The notes: a model not told the origin generated them from the letters alone. Counted from the first letter of the stretch, positions 34,520 through 43,851 are shown. The stretch: DNA of 64,000 bases from Clostridia bacterium (GCA_017399305.1 JAFQDK010000042.1:105198-169197); one strand, 5' to 3'. Translations and numbers: made by a program.

Positions 34520-35835
34520 ATTTCGTTTACATCCTTTGCTGTGATAAAAATACAGTTGTCACCGCGGCGCGCAAACGCTTTGTCTGCGGTGGCGGGAATA
34601 TTTGAATAGATTATTTCGCCGTCTGAACATAGGAAAAAGAGTTTTGCTTTTTCGGCTGCAGATAGCTTTTTGTCAGAGATCACACGTTTGATCTTGTGGG
34701 TTTTGCCGAAAACGGTTATCGTGTCGCCACTTTTTCGGCTGCGGATGGTAAGCGCGCCGGACAATGCATCCGCCCGAAGCGCATATGCATTGTCGGATTT
34801 TGTTTTTGAAATGGTAACTGCGATGCCACTTGGCAATACAGTTTCTCTTTCAAGTTCGGTTTGTATGCAAAAATCATCGTTTTGCGGCAGCGTTTTTACA
34901 AATGTCAGCACGCCTCGCTCGCAGAGCGCGAAAGAGTCATGAAGCGATAGTGTAAAGTTCTCGTTGCCGTTTGCAATAAGCTTACACAATGCATCGAGAT
35001 GCGCCTCTGTAAGGTCAACAAAACTATAATGATTATACAGTATTTTTAAGATGCGTGAAAGTATAGCTTGGTGAATGTTTTGTGCTTTTTTAGTGTATAA
35101 AGCGCCGTTTTCGACTACATCCGAATAAAGCTTTTTTGCTTCATCGTTCATATAATCTGCATCTCTACGAAGCAGCAGGGCAGTGCGCTCGATGTTGTCT
35201 GCGTATCCGCTGTAAAGTTTTTCAAGTTCGGGTAATATGCAGTGTCGCACACGATTACGGCTATAGTCGGTGGCGAGATTTGTGCTGTCTGTTACAAAAT
35301 CAAGGCCGTTTTGTTCGTTGTATTCAAGAATTTCAGCACGGCTGATTTTTAGAACAGGGCGGATAATGTTTCCACGCGATGCGGGGATAGAGCACATACC
35401 GTCAAGTCCTGCGCCGCGCGCAAGATTGAGTATCATGGTTTCGCAAAGGTCGCCTTGATTATGCGCGGTTGCGATAAATTTGATATCTTGGTTTTCGGCT
35501 ACAACGCTTTGCAAAAAAGCATATCTTGCACTTCTTGCCGCTTCTTCGACTCCCTTGCCGCTTTTTTCAGCAAGTGAATTCACATCAGCGCTTCCTACAA
35601 AAAGCTTAATGCCGCGTTTCTCACACAGTGCTTTGCAAAAAGCTTCATCGCGGTCTGACTCTGCGCCCCTCAGATTGTGGTTGAGATGCGCCGCGACTAT
35701 AGGATACGGAAAGTTGCAGTTCAAAAACAAGTCGAGCAGGCAAACTGAATCTGCTCCGCCTGACAGTGCAACAACCACTCCGCCGCAAAGGTCGAAAGTT
35801 TTAAGTGCAGTTAAAAACTTTTCTTTAATATTCAT
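34516..35835 (-). CDS. tilS: tRNA(Ile)-lysidine synthetase
   Basis: TilS attaches lysine to C34 of the minor isoleucine tRNA so that it reads AUA. The 439-residue protein has the N-type ATP PP-loop SGGADSVCLLDL, AAHLNHNLRGAESDRDE, ATAHNQGDLCET and a C-terminal substrate-recognition domain including RSRKSGDTITVFG. Length is within the usual range. It overlaps hpt by four bases and starts one base after the dnaB stop, so it is tightly coupled in the operon. Confidence 0.95.
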   Translation of the reverse strand: MNIKEKFLTALKTFDLCGGVVVALSGGADSVCLLDLFLNCNFPYPIVAAHLNHNLRGAESDRDEAFCKALCEKRGIKLFVGSADVNSLAEKSGKGVEEAARSARYAFLQSVVAENQDIKFIATAHNQGDLCETMILNLARGAGLDGMCSIPASRGNIIRPVLKISRAEILEYNEQNGLDFVTDSTNLATDYSRNRVRHCILPELEKLYSGYADNIERTALLLRRDADYMNDEAKKLYSDVVENGALYTKKAQNIHQAILSRILKILYNHYSFVDLTEAHLDALCKLIANGNENFTLSLHDSFALCERGVLTFVKTLPQNDDFCIQTELERETVLPSGIAVTISKTKSDNAYALRADALSGALTIRSRKSGDTITVFGKTHKIKRVISDKKLSAAEKAKLFFLCSDGEIIYSNIPATADKAFARRGDNCIFITAKDVNEI

Positions 35836-35836
35836 A

Positions 35837-37183
35837 TTATTGCGTCACGTCTTTTTCAATTGTGAGGAACTTAGTGTACTGACCTATCCAGCCGACCTCG
35901 ATTTCGCCAGTGCCGCCGTGATGGTTTTTAGCAATGATAATGGATGCTTTGTTTGCCGCTTGTTGATCTTCACCTGCAGGTCGGTCGGTCTTATAGTATT
36001 CGTCGCGGTAAATGAACATTACAACGTCCGCGTCCTGCTCAATCGCACCGGAGTCACGAAGGTCTGAAAGCATCGGCTTTTTATCCGTTCTCGACTCGGG
36101 TCCGCGCGAGAGCTGCGCACAGCAGATTATCGGAACATTGAGTTCCTTAGCCATGATTTTCAGGTTACGGGAAATATCTGCCACTTCCTGTACACGGTTG
36201 TCGTTTTTGCGGTCCGCGTTCATAAGCTGCAGATAGTCGATGATAATGAGTCCGAGATTTTTTACTCGGCGAAGCTTTGCTTTCATCGAGGTTATTGTCT
36301 GACCGGTTGTGTCGTCAATCAGGATGTTGCACTCGGCAAGCTCACTTGCGGCATATGCGAGTTTTGTCCAGTCTTCCTCGGTCAGGTTGCCACTACGGAG
36401 AGCATTGCTTTCTACCATGGCTTCACTTGAAAGGATACGCTGAACAAGCTGGTCAGATGACATTTCGAGTGAAAACATTGCAACTGCTTTTCCTGTAGCC
36501 TTTGCAACATTTGTGCCAATGTTAAGACAGAATGATGTTTTACCCATACCGGGACGGGCGCCTACGAGAACAAGGTCGCTGTCGCCCATACCTACAAGTA
36601 CGCGGTCGATGCCGGAAAAGCCGGTAGAAGTTCCTTTCAGCGCGCTTTTATCCTTGGATATAAGCTCAAGGTGCGAGTAAACTCTTGTGAGAACATCGCT
36701 GATTTTTTCAAAGTTCTTTGACTCTCGCTTTTCTGCAATTTCAAAGATGCGTTGCTCAGCAGAGTCAAGCATATGTTCAACTTCGCCAACTTCTGAATAT
36801 GCCTCGCCTGCGATATCTTCGCAAGCTTCGATAAGTCCTCTCAGCGTGCTTTTGTCTTTGACGATTTTCGCATAGTCAAGTATGTTTGCCGCTGTGGGAA
36901 CGGTTTTTGCTATTATTTTAATATACTCGGTTCCGCCTGCCTTGTCATATACACCGTCACGCACAAGTGCGTCAATCAGTGTTACAACGTCGATCTCCTT
37001 GTTCTTTTTGTAGAGCTCTTTCATCGTTTCAAAGATGTTTTTGTGCTCTTCAAGATAAAAGTCATCGGAGGTAATAAGTCCGGCAATTTTATCAAAGCTT
37101 TCCGGATTTATAAGTATCGAGCCGAGTACCGATTGCTCAGCGTCGATGGCGACGGGCATTTTTTTTGTGAAATCGCCGTTCAA
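35837..37183 (-). CDS. dnaB: Replicative DNA helicase DnaB
   Basis: The 448-residue hexameric helicase unwinds DNA at the fork. It has an N-terminal helical domain with AEQSVLGSIL, a linker helix, and a RecA-type motor with Walker A GARPGMGKTSF, Walker B LIIIDYLQLM and the DLRDSGAIEQDADV arginine-finger region. No intein or frameshift interrupts it. It lies 15 bases downstream of rplI. In B. subtilis the orthologue is called dnaC. Confidence 0.97.
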   Translation of the reverse strand: MNGDFTKKMPVAIDAEQSVLGSILINPESFDKIAGLITSDDFYLEEHKNIFETMKELYKKNKEIDVVTLIDALVRDGVYDKAGGTEYIKIIAKTVPTAANILDYAKIVKDKSTLRGLIEACEDIAGEAYSEVGEVEHMLDSAEQRIFEIAEKRESKNFEKISDVLTRVYSHLELISKDKSALKGTSTGFSGIDRVLVGMGDSDLVLVGARPGMGKTSFCLNIGTNVAKATGKAVAMFSLEMSSDQLVQRILSSEAMVESNALRSGNLTEEDWTKLAYAASELAECNILIDDTTGQTITSMKAKLRRVKNLGLIIIDYLQLMNADRKNDNRVQEVADISRNLKIMAKELNVPIICCAQLSRGPESRTDKKPMLSDLRDSGAIEQDADVVMFIYRDEYYKTDRPAGEDQQAANKASIIIAKNHHGGTGEIEVGWIGQYTKFLTIEKDVTQ

Positions 37184-37198
37184 AATACGGTACCTCTC

Positions 37199-37648
37199 TT
37201 ATTTTTCAGTTACGATGACGTTGATTTTACCCTGGATCTCGCTGCCGTAAAGTTTTACGGGAATTTCGTATTTGCCGTATGCTTTGATAGGGTTGTCAAG
37301 TATGATCTTGCGCTTGTCAATGTCAATGCCGCTTAACTTTTTAAGTTCATCGGAAACGTGCTGAGAGGTAATGGAGCCGTAGAGTCTGCCGTCTGCACCG
37401 TGGGAAGCCTCGATTTTCACAAGAATGCCTTCAAGCTTTGTAGAAAGCTCACGTGCTTCAGCTTTTTCAACTTCGATCTTGTGCTGTTTTGCAGCCTCTT
37501 TATTTTTCAGATCGCTGAGCGCACCTGCATCTGCAGCCTTAGCAGCACCCTTGGGGATGAGAAAGTTGCGTGCAAATCCGTCGGATACATCCTTTATTTC
37601 ACCTGCTTTACCGGTGCCTTTAACGTCTTTAAGAAGAATTACTTTCAT
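37199..37648 (-). CDS. rplI: 50S ribosomal protein L9
   Basis: The 149-residue protein has the L9 N-terminal domain ([19 protein letters not shown], then [14 protein letters not shown]), a long connecting helix, and a C-terminal domain with [17 protein letters not shown]. It binds 23S rRNA near the L1 stalk and influences reading-frame maintenance. It lies between gdpP and dnaB, the conserved Firmicutes order. Confidence 0.97.
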   Translation of the reverse strand: MKVILLKDVKGTGKAGEIKDVSDGFARNFLIPKGAAKAADAGALSDLKNKEAAKQHKIEVEKAEARELSTKLEGILVKIEASHGADGRLYGSITSQHVSDELKKLSGIDIDKRKIILDNPIKAYGKYEIPVKLYGSEIQGKINVIVTEK

Positions 37649-37667
37649 TTTTTATTCCCTCGCTTAA

Positions 37668-39668
37668 TTATTTTTTACTTTTGTCGTTTTCCTCAAGATA
37701 TTCGTCAATAGACACCTTGAGTTTTTCGAGTGCCGCAAGCATCGGATCGCCTGACTTAGCGCCTGCGCTGTCAAGGTGACCTCCGCCGCCCATCTTTTCA
37801 AGAATGAGCTGAACGCTTACGGATGCATTTGAACGTGCTGATATATGTGTCTCGCCGCCGATGCGTATAAGTGCGAATGCCGCGTCAACCCCCTTGATAC
37901 CAAGGAGCGTTTCGGCTGCTTTCGCCGCCGCGATACGGTCGGTGGGAACTCCCTCAACTTCATCTTTAGCAATGGCAAATCTGCCTTTGTAAATAACGAG
38001 GTCGGAGAGAATCTTTGACTGCTTCTGAAATTCGCCGAATTCACTCTTCAGTTCCTTGGACGATTCATATATACTTGCACCGGCATTGCGGAGATAGATT
38101 GCCGCATTGAATGTTCTTGTGCCGGTGGATTTTGTAAACTGCTTTGTATCGAGAATTATACCGCCGAGCAGGGCATCTGCTTCTTCTTTCAATATCTGGC
38201 CCTCGCCAATTGATTGCTCAAGAATCTCAGCGACAAGCTCTGATGCGCTTGATGCAGAAGGTTCGATGTATTGAGCAAGCCAATCGCGCTTTGTGCGAGA
38301 ATCCGTCTTGCGGTGGTGGTCGATGATGAGTGCATCGTTTACCGCAAGTGCAATGCCGCTTGACAGCATATGATCGATATTGTTAACGTCTACTACGATA
38401 AGCAGAGTATCTGTTCCGATAAGGCTTTGCGCTTCGTTTTCATCGACGAATACGTCTGCATATTCAGGCAACTTCGCAAATTTTTCAATAAATGGTTTAG
38501 TGTTCGGGTCATTTTTGTCGACCACTATATATGGCTTGACATAGCAATACATAGCAAGTCTTGCGATGCCTGCGGATGCGCCGAAACAGTCCTGATCGGC
38601 ACCGCGATGACCCATGATGATAACGTTTGATGCGCGGGAAATTCGCGTGACCATTTCGCCGGAGCGAACTTTTGCCGCAACGCTTGAACGCTTTTGAACG
38701 GGTCTTGTGTTACCGCCGTAGAATTCCATGCCGCCCTCGGACTTGTATGCAACCTGGTCGCCGCCACGTGCGAGCGCCATTGTGAGAGCCTCTCTTGCGC
38801 CTGCTTCGCGGTCGAGGAGCGTATCGCCTACATCTGTGATACCGATTGAAATGGTGATGGGCAGACCAAGGTCGCCTACTTTGATATCGCGAACCCTGTC
38901 AAGAATGTCAAAGTTGGTTTTGCGGCAATGTGTAAGACCGTCGCGATTAGTAATAAGGATGTACTTGTTACGGTCGTATTCGCGAAGAATTCCGCCGATA
39001 GACAGAGCAAATTCACGCAGGATTCCCGAAACATCGTTTGCTTCACTACGATAGCTGTCCTGCCCGTGTTGTGAAAGCTCATCAAGATTGTCAATAAGAA
39101 TGTACGCAACAACGCTGCGTTCGCTTTCAATCTTTGCATTGAGAATGTCAATTTCGGTGCAGTCGTCAAAAACCAAGAACCAATAGTTCTTTTCATCGGT
39201 TTTGAAGAGCAATGGCTCTATTTCATAGCGACGCTCGCAAAGTTCTGCTGAAAAAGGAAGACCGTCAGTGAGTTCCTCATGGTTGATAGATGAAATGGCG
39301 CCGATGCCAACGCCCATTACCGAACCGATTTTTTCGGTGACTTGACCAAATGCGCGGTTACGCCAGATGATTTTTCCGGTAGTGTCGCAGATGACCATGG
39401 GATACTGCATCTTGATAACAATTTCAAGCATGATCTGCCCTAAAGAATGCGTCAGTTTTTCATTGCCGTTTTTATTCTTATGGCGCAGATAAATTGTGTA
39501 AATGACATTGCCTATAATGATAATTGCAAGTGAAATGCCAAAGCATAACAGATGGTCGATTTTCTGTGATAAAAGTATGAGGAAACATAAAAGTGCAAGA
39601 ACACCGATGCAAAGCGATATCAGCGGCGCACGTTTTCCGTATACCTTCTGTTTGTTTTTATTATTCAT
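37668..39668 (-). CDS. gdpP: Cyclic-di-AMP phosphodiesterase GdpP
   Basis: GdpP lowers c-di-AMP, which controls potassium, osmolytes and wall stress. The 666-residue protein has two N-terminal membrane helices (about 13-55), a PAS-like domain (about 80-170), a degenerate GGDEF domain (about 175-305, in which the catalytic GGDEF signature reads RGGDQV), and a DHH/DHHA1 phosphodiesterase unit (about 345-655; HRGADQDCFGAS, VVDVNNID, IDHHRKTDS, GGGGHLDSAGA). The architecture is the standard one. It appears to be the first gene of the series that ends with ftsH. Confidence 0.96.
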   Translation of the reverse strand: MNNKNKQKVYGKRAPLISLCIGVLALLCFLILLSQKIDHLLCFGISLAIIIIGNVIYTIYLRHKNKNGNEKLTHSLGQIMLEIVIKMQYPMVICDTTGKIIWRNRAFGQVTEKIGSVMGVGIGAISSINHEELTDGLPFSAELCERRYEIEPLLFKTDEKNYWFLVFDDCTEIDILNAKIESERSVVAYILIDNLDELSQHGQDSYRSEANDVSGILREFALSIGGILREYDRNKYILITNRDGLTHCRKTNFDILDRVRDIKVGDLGLPITISIGITDVGDTLLDREAGAREALTMALARGGDQVAYKSEGGMEFYGGNTRPVQKRSSVAAKVRSGEMVTRISRASNVIIMGHRGADQDCFGASAGIARLAMYCYVKPYIVVDKNDPNTKPFIEKFAKLPEYADVFVDENEAQSLIGTDTLLIVVDVNNIDHMLSSGIALAVNDALIIDHHRKTDSRTKRDWLAQYIEPSASSASELVAEILEQSIGEGQILKEEADALLGGIILDTKQFTKSTGTRTFNAAIYLRNAGASIYESSKELKSEFGEFQKQSKILSDLVIYKGRFAIAKDEVEGVPTDRIAAAKAAETLLGIKGVDAAFALIRIGGETHISARSNASVSVQLILEKMGGGGHLDSAGAKSGDPMLAALEKLKVSIDEYLEENDKSKK

Positions 39669-39833
39669 AATTTATCCTTTAGTCACAATGGGATATTTAT
39701 CCTATTTTATGTTTACATTATATTATATCAAATATATTTATAAAAGTAAAGAGAAAAGATAAATTAGGTTTTAGGCATGCCGAATGATAGGGTTATGTGT
39801 TGTCGCTATTATTCGACACCACTAAAAATATCA

Positions 39834-39862
39834 TTGCAATATAAGTGTGCGGTTGCTATAAT
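39834..39862 (+). promoter_or_regulatory. Promoter ahead of the broken YHYH/CuAO-N gene
   Basis: TTGCAA (39834-39839) and TATAAT (39857-39862) are 17 bases apart. The -10 box lies inside the left arm of the 19-bp inverted repeat, and the predicted transcription start (about 39869) gives a leader of only about 15 bases. Confidence 0.6.
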
Positions 39863-39901
39863 TCTTTTCAAGTCAATCACCTCTTGAAAAGAATTATAGC
39901 A
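39854..39901. repeat. Perfect 19-bp inverted repeat with 10-base loop
   Basis: The left arm 39854-39872 and right arm 39883-39901 are exact reverse complements; the loop is TCAATCACCT (39873-39882). The right arm contains the first codons of the following gene (TTG AAA AGA ATT ATA GCA). The reverse complement of the loop is AGGTGATTGA, which in inverted orientation would put AGAGGTGATTGAC directly before the TTG start, a good Shine-Dalgarno at normal spacing. In the orientation given, the gene has no Shine-Dalgarno. Confidence 0.9.
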
Positions 39902-40237
39902 CTTGTATTATGTGTCACAATGTTTAGCATTACCGTGTTTGCACATCCAGGACGTACCGATAAAAACGGCGGTCACTCGGTTTCTGCTTAGGGGTGGGGC
40001 TATGAGGTTGGCACGTATCACTATCATGATAAGAAGTATGAAAACATCGTTCCTGTTGATAAGGAAACAGGCAGTCCTTTGCAGGTTACGGTCATTGTAA
40101 AAGGCGAAACAGTAATGTTTGACCAGCCACCTGTAATAATTGACGGAAGAACGCTTGTTCCTGTCAGATATGTTGCTGAAAAACTTGGCTGTACTGTCGA
40201 GTGGGACGGCGAGCTTCAGGTAGCATACATTGAATGA
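39884..40237 (+). pseudogene. Broken secreted YHYH / CuAO-N protein gene with in-frame amber codon
   Basis: Read from TTG 39884, the frame is open for 117 codons except for one TAG at 39989-39991 (codon 36). It encodes a signal peptide (KRIIALVLCVTMFSITVFA), HPGRTDKNGGH, the stop, GWGYEVGTYHYH and a half CuAO-N module (DGRTLVPVRYVAEKLG). HPGRTDxxGGH followed by YHYH is a known metal-binding-like motif of secreted proteins, so the frame continues sensibly across the stop. The gene also lacks a Shine-Dalgarno in the present loop orientation. TAG ends ordinary genes nearby (16741, 46534), so recoding is unlikely, and decay is the simplest reading. Promoter and terminator remain. Confidence 0.75.
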
Positions 40238-40266
40238 AAAAAGACCTGTATGTGCAGGTCTTTTTT
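40237..40266 (+). terminator. Terminator after the broken YHYH gene
   Basis: AAAAAAGACCTG-tatgtg-CAGGTCTTTTTT lies directly after the stop codon. It is intact although the gene is damaged. Confidence 0.88.
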
Positions 40267-40267
40267 A

Positions 40268-40296
40268 TTGACAGCTTTTTTTCCCGATGATATAAT
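40268..40296 (+). promoter_or_regulatory. Promoter of the MraZ-like gene
   Basis: TTGACA (40268-40273) and TATAAT (40291-40296) with a 17-base spacer match the consensus exactly. The gene starts about 34 bases after the -10 box with a CGGAG Shine-Dalgarno. Confidence 0.85.
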
Positions 40297-40329
40297 TAAT
40301 CAATATGTATTTGGAACGGAGATGGAAAA

Positions 40330-40668
40330 ATGGACGATAGAAATACTGTTATTATTGAAGGTGAATATATGTGCTTCTCTGACGATATGCATTTTGATGA
40401 AGATGAGATTTGGGTGTGTCGCGACCTTAACGGAAGATTTAGGTTATACGCAGAGAAAGAATATGTCAGAATCGGCGATGAGTTATCAAAGCTTAGTGAT
40501 GAAGTTAGAAGAAGAATGGCCAGAAAGATATTTGTATCTTCTTTTTTGATTCCTTTGGAGAATAATCGATTGCATATGAATAATAGGCTTCGTGACTATT
40601 TAACTTCGTCAAAGTATATTGCGGTTCGCAAGGAAAACTATCTGTTGCTTGAGCCAATCGAAGAATAA
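40330..40668 (+). CDS. Small MraZ/AbrB-fold-like protein
   Basis: This 112-residue protein has no firm family assignment. By eye its order resembles MraZ: a strand-rich start (IIEGEYMCF), GRFRLYAEKEYVRIGDELSKL in the position of the MraZ middle helix, and SSFLIPLENNRLHMNNRLRDYL, where MraZ has a D-x-x-x-R repeat before a beta hairpin. The MraZ residues are only partly kept, and it is not in a division (dcw) cluster. It has its own consensus promoter and is flanked by terminators, so it is a monocistronic candidate regulator. Confidence 0.6.
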   Translation: MDDRNTVIIEGEYMCFSDDMHFDEDEIWVCRDLNGRFRLYAEKEYVRIGDELSKLSDEVRRRMARKIFVSSFLIPLENNRLHMNNRLRDYLTSSKYIAVRKENYLLLEPIEE

Positions 40669-40698
40669 AAAATGACCTACATTTGCAGGTCATTTTTT
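40667..40698. terminator. Bidirectional terminator
   Basis: AAAAAATGACCT-acatttgc-AGGTCATTTTTT separates the MraZ-like gene and the convergent ileS. Confidence 0.88.
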
Positions 40699-40702
40699 AT
40701 TC

Positions 40703-43700
40703 TTATTTCTTTACTGCAAGAGTAACGGTCTCACCGTTGATATCCCATTCTTTGGTATATCCTTCGGTAGCACCGAACACAACCATGTCGCAGAGGACAG
40801 CACTCTTGATTTCGGCGGATGCCTTATCAACGATAGCGCGGATCTTGTCGTTGCCGTCTACATAAAGTGTAATGTGGTCGGTAACGTTAAAGCCTGCTTC
40901 TTTACGCATGGTCTGCACCTTTGAGATAACCTCACGTACATATCCCTCTTCGATAAGCTCGGCAGAAAGTTCGGTGTCAAGCGCAACGGTAACACCACCA
41001 TCGCAGAGCGAAACGTATCTGCCGCCCTGAACGGTTTCAATGAGAAGGTCTTCTGCGGTGAGTTCTGCAGTATCTGCGCCAACGGTTACAACTATCTTGC
41101 CGTTTGCATCAAGTTCAGCTTTAAGTGCATTGCCGTTTGCTTCCTGGAGATATCCGCGGATGCCGCCGAGAAGCTTGCCGTACTTAGGACCAACGGTCTT
41201 GAGATTAGGCTTGATGTTGTAGTTCAGGAATGCGGATGCATCATTGGTGAACTCGGCGTTTTTCACGTTGAGTTCCTCTGTGATAATGCTTACATACTCA
41301 TCGTCAAGAGCTTTTTCAGCGCAGATATACATCTTGCCGATAGGCTGACGGTTCTTGATATTGGCGGTGTTTCTTGCCGCACGACCGAGAATTACAACCT
41401 TGAGCACCTGTTCCATGCTGTATTCAAGAGTTGTGTCGATCATGCTTTCATCAGCTACAGGGTAGTCGCAAAGGTGAATACTGATAGGCGCACTTTCATC
41501 AACACTGCGAACGAGGTTCTGGTAGATTTCTTCGGTCATGAAGGGAATCATGGGAGCCGCAAGTTTAGCCACTGTAACAAGCGCGGTGTAGAGCGTCATG
41601 TATGCTGCAATCTTGTCCTCGGTCATATCGGGCCCCCAGTATCTCTCTCTGCCGCGACGAACATACCAGTTGGAAAGTTCGTCGGTAAAGTCTGCAAGCG
41701 CCTTTGCAGGCTCAGGAATCTTGTAGCTTGCAAGCCCTGCATCAACTTCCTTGATTACAGAGTTTAGCTTTGAGAGAAGCCACTTGTCCATAACGGTGAG
41801 CTTGCAGTCAGCGAGATTATACTTCGTGGGATCAAATCCGTCGATCTCGGCATAGAGTACGTAGAACGCATATGTGTTCCAGAGAGTGCCGAGGAACTTG
41901 CGCTGACCTTCGGTAACCGCCTTGTCGTGGAAACGGTTGGGGAGCCAGGGCGCAGAGTTTGTATAGAAGTACCAGCGGATAGCGTCTGCACCATGCTTTT
42001 CAAGTGCGTCAAACGGGTCAACCGCATTGCCCTTGGACTTCGACATCTTCTGACCGTTTTCATCCTGAACGTGACCGAGAACGATAACGTTCTTGAAAGG
42101 AGCCTTGTTGAAGATAAGTGTCGAAATTGCAAGGAGCGAGTAGAACCAACCTCTGGTCTGGTCAACAGCCTCGGAGATAAAGTCTGCAGGGAACTGCGCC
42201 TCAAAGAGGTCGTGATTTTCAAATGGATAGTGATGCTGTGCAAAAGGCATTGAGCCTGAGTCATACCAGCAGTCGATAACCTCGGGAACGCGCTTCATCT
42301 GTGCGCCGCACTTTTCGCACTTGATAGTTACAGCGTCGATGAAAGGACGGTGAAGCTCGATGTTTTCGGGGCAGTTATCGCTCATTTCTTTAAGCTCTGC
42401 GATAGAGCCGATTGAATGGCGGTGACCGCACTCACATTCCCAGATGTTGAGCGGTGTACCCCAATAACGGTTACGGGAAATACCCCAGTCCTGAACGTTT
42501 TCGAGCCAGTCACCAAAGCGTCCCTTACCGATGCTTTCGGGAATCCAGTTGATTGTGTTGTTGTTGCGGATAAGGTCTTCCTTAACTGCGGTCATCTGAA
42601 TAAACCAGGAGTCACGTGCATAGTAGATAAGCGGAGTGCCGCATCTCCAGCAGTGAGGATAGCTATGCTCAAATGAGGGAGCGGAGAAGAGAAGACCGCG
42701 CCTTTCAAGGTCAACAAGAACAAGCTTGTCTGCGTCCTTGCAGAACGTGCCTGCCCATGCGGTTTCTTCGGTCATTTCGCCCTTTGCGTTTACAAACTGA
42801 ACAAAGGGAAGGTCATATTTTTTGCCTACCTTGGAGTCATCTTCACCGAATGCAGGTGCGATGTGTACAACGCCTGTACCGTCGGTAAGAGTTACATAGC
42901 CGTCACAAGTAACATAGAATGCCTTTTTCTTCTGCTTTTCAACAGTTGCATTTGCAAAGTCGAAGAGGGGCTCGTATGCCTTGCCCTCAAGGTCAGCACC
43001 CTTCATGGTTTCAAGCACTTCATATTCGCCCTCGCCGAGAACGCTGTCACAGAGTGCCTGTGCCATGTAGTAGGTATGACCGTCATTTGATTTAACCTTT
43101 ACGTAGTCAAATACGGGGTTTACGCAAAGCGCAACGTTTGAGGGAAGTGTCCACGGTGTGGTTGTCCATGCGAGAATATATGCTTCCTCGCCCACTACCT
43201 TGAAGCGTGCGATTGCGGAGCGTTCCTTTACGTCCTTGTAGCCCTGTGCTACCTCGTGAGAGGAAAGCGGAGTGCCGCAACGAGGGCAGTAGGGAACGAT
43301 CTTAAAGCCCTTGTAGAGAAGTCCTTTTTCAAAAATCTGCTTGAGGGACCACCACTCAGACTCGATAAAGTTGTTGTCATAAGTTACATAGGGGTTCTCC
43401 ATGTCAGCCCAGAAGCCGACAGTCTGTGAGAAGTCCTCCCACATTCCCTTGTACTTCCAAACGCTCTCCTTACAGTGACCGATAAAGGGTTCAAGACCGT
43501 AAGCCTCAATCTGCTCTTTACCGTCAATTCCGAGCATCTTTTCAACCTCAAGTTCAACAGGGAGACCGTGGGTGTCCCAACCTGCTTTTCTCGGTACGGT
43601 ACAGCCCTTCATGGTCTGGTAACGCGGAATCATGTCCTTGATAACTCTTGTGAGAACATGGCCGATGTGAGGCTTGCCGTTTGCAGTCGGAGGTCCGTCA

Positions 43701-43831
43701 TAAAATGTGAAAGGCTTGCCGTTTTCACGGTGAGTCATACTCTTTTCAAAGATGTGGTTTTCCTCCCAGAAACGGCGCACGTCTTTTTCGCGTGACACAA
43801 ATGAGAGGTCTGTAGAAACTTTCTTGTACAT
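40703..43831 (-). CDS. ileS: Isoleucyl-tRNA synthetase, eukaryote-like type (IleS2)
   Basis: The 1042-residue enzyme charges tRNA(Ile). It has the HIGH motif in PPTANGKPHIGHVL, an inserted editing domain, KMSKSKGN, and a C-terminal anticodon-binding region. The length and the N-terminal sequence (DVRRFWEENHIF, RKAGWDTHGLPVE, EKMLGIDGK) fit the longer eukaryote-like IleS2 class, members of which are less sensitive to mupirocin; resistance itself is not shown by sequence. CxxC pairs (CPRCG, CEKCG) may bind zinc. I started at MYKKVSTDL, preceded by AAAGGAAA, rather than 14 codons earlier. A T-box leader controls it. Confidence 0.95.
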   Translation of the reverse strand: MYKKVSTDLSFVSREKDVRRFWEENHIFEKSMTHRENGKPFTFYDGPPTANGKPHIGHVLTRVIKDMIPRYQTMKGCTVPRKAGWDTHGLPVELEVEKMLGIDGKEQIEAYGLEPFIGHCKESVWKYKGMWEDFSQTVGFWADMENPYVTYDNNFIESEWWSLKQIFEKGLLYKGFKIVPYCPRCGTPLSSHEVAQGYKDVKERSAIARFKVVGEEAYILAWTTTPWTLPSNVALCVNPVFDYVKVKSNDGHTYYMAQALCDSVLGEGEYEVLETMKGADLEGKAYEPLFDFANATVEKQKKKAFYVTCDGYVTLTDGTGVVHIAPAFGEDDSKVGKKYDLPFVQFVNAKGEMTEETAWAGTFCKDADKLVLVDLERRGLLFSAPSFEHSYPHCWRCGTPLIYYARDSWFIQMTAVKEDLIRNNNTINWIPESIGKGRFGDWLENVQDWGISRNRYWGTPLNIWECECGHRHSIGSIAELKEMSDNCPENIELHRPFIDAVTIKCEKCGAQMKRVPEVIDCWYDSGSMPFAQHHYPFENHDLFEAQFPADFISEAVDQTRGWFYSLLAISTLIFNKAPFKNVIVLGHVQDENGQKMSKSKGNAVDPFDALEKHGADAIRWYFYTNSAPWLPNRFHDKAVTEGQRKFLGTLWNTYAFYVLYAEIDGFDPTKYNLADCKLTVMDKWLLSKLNSVIKEVDAGLASYKIPEPAKALADFTDELSNWYVRRGRERYWGPDMTEDKIAAYMTLYTALVTVAKLAAPMIPFMTEEIYQNLVRSVDESAPISIHLCDYPVADESMIDTTLEYSMEQVLKVVILGRAARNTANIKNRQPIGKMYICAEKALDDEYVSIITEELNVKNAEFTNDASAFLNYNIKPNLKTVGPKYGKLLGGIRGYLQEANGNALKAELDANGKIVVTVGADTAELTAEDLLIETVQGGRYVSLCDGGVTVALDTELSAELIEEGYVREVISKVQTMRKEAGFNVTDHITLYVDGNDKIRAIVDKASAEIKSAVLCDMVVFGATEGYTKEWDINGETVTLAVKK

Positions 43832-43851
43832 TTCTTTTTCCTTTCTTTGCA

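Noticed and set aside
39989-39991. Pyrrolysine or other amber recoding
   Set aside because: TAG ends normal genes in this window and the gene also lacks a Shine-Dalgarno, so mutation is simpler.
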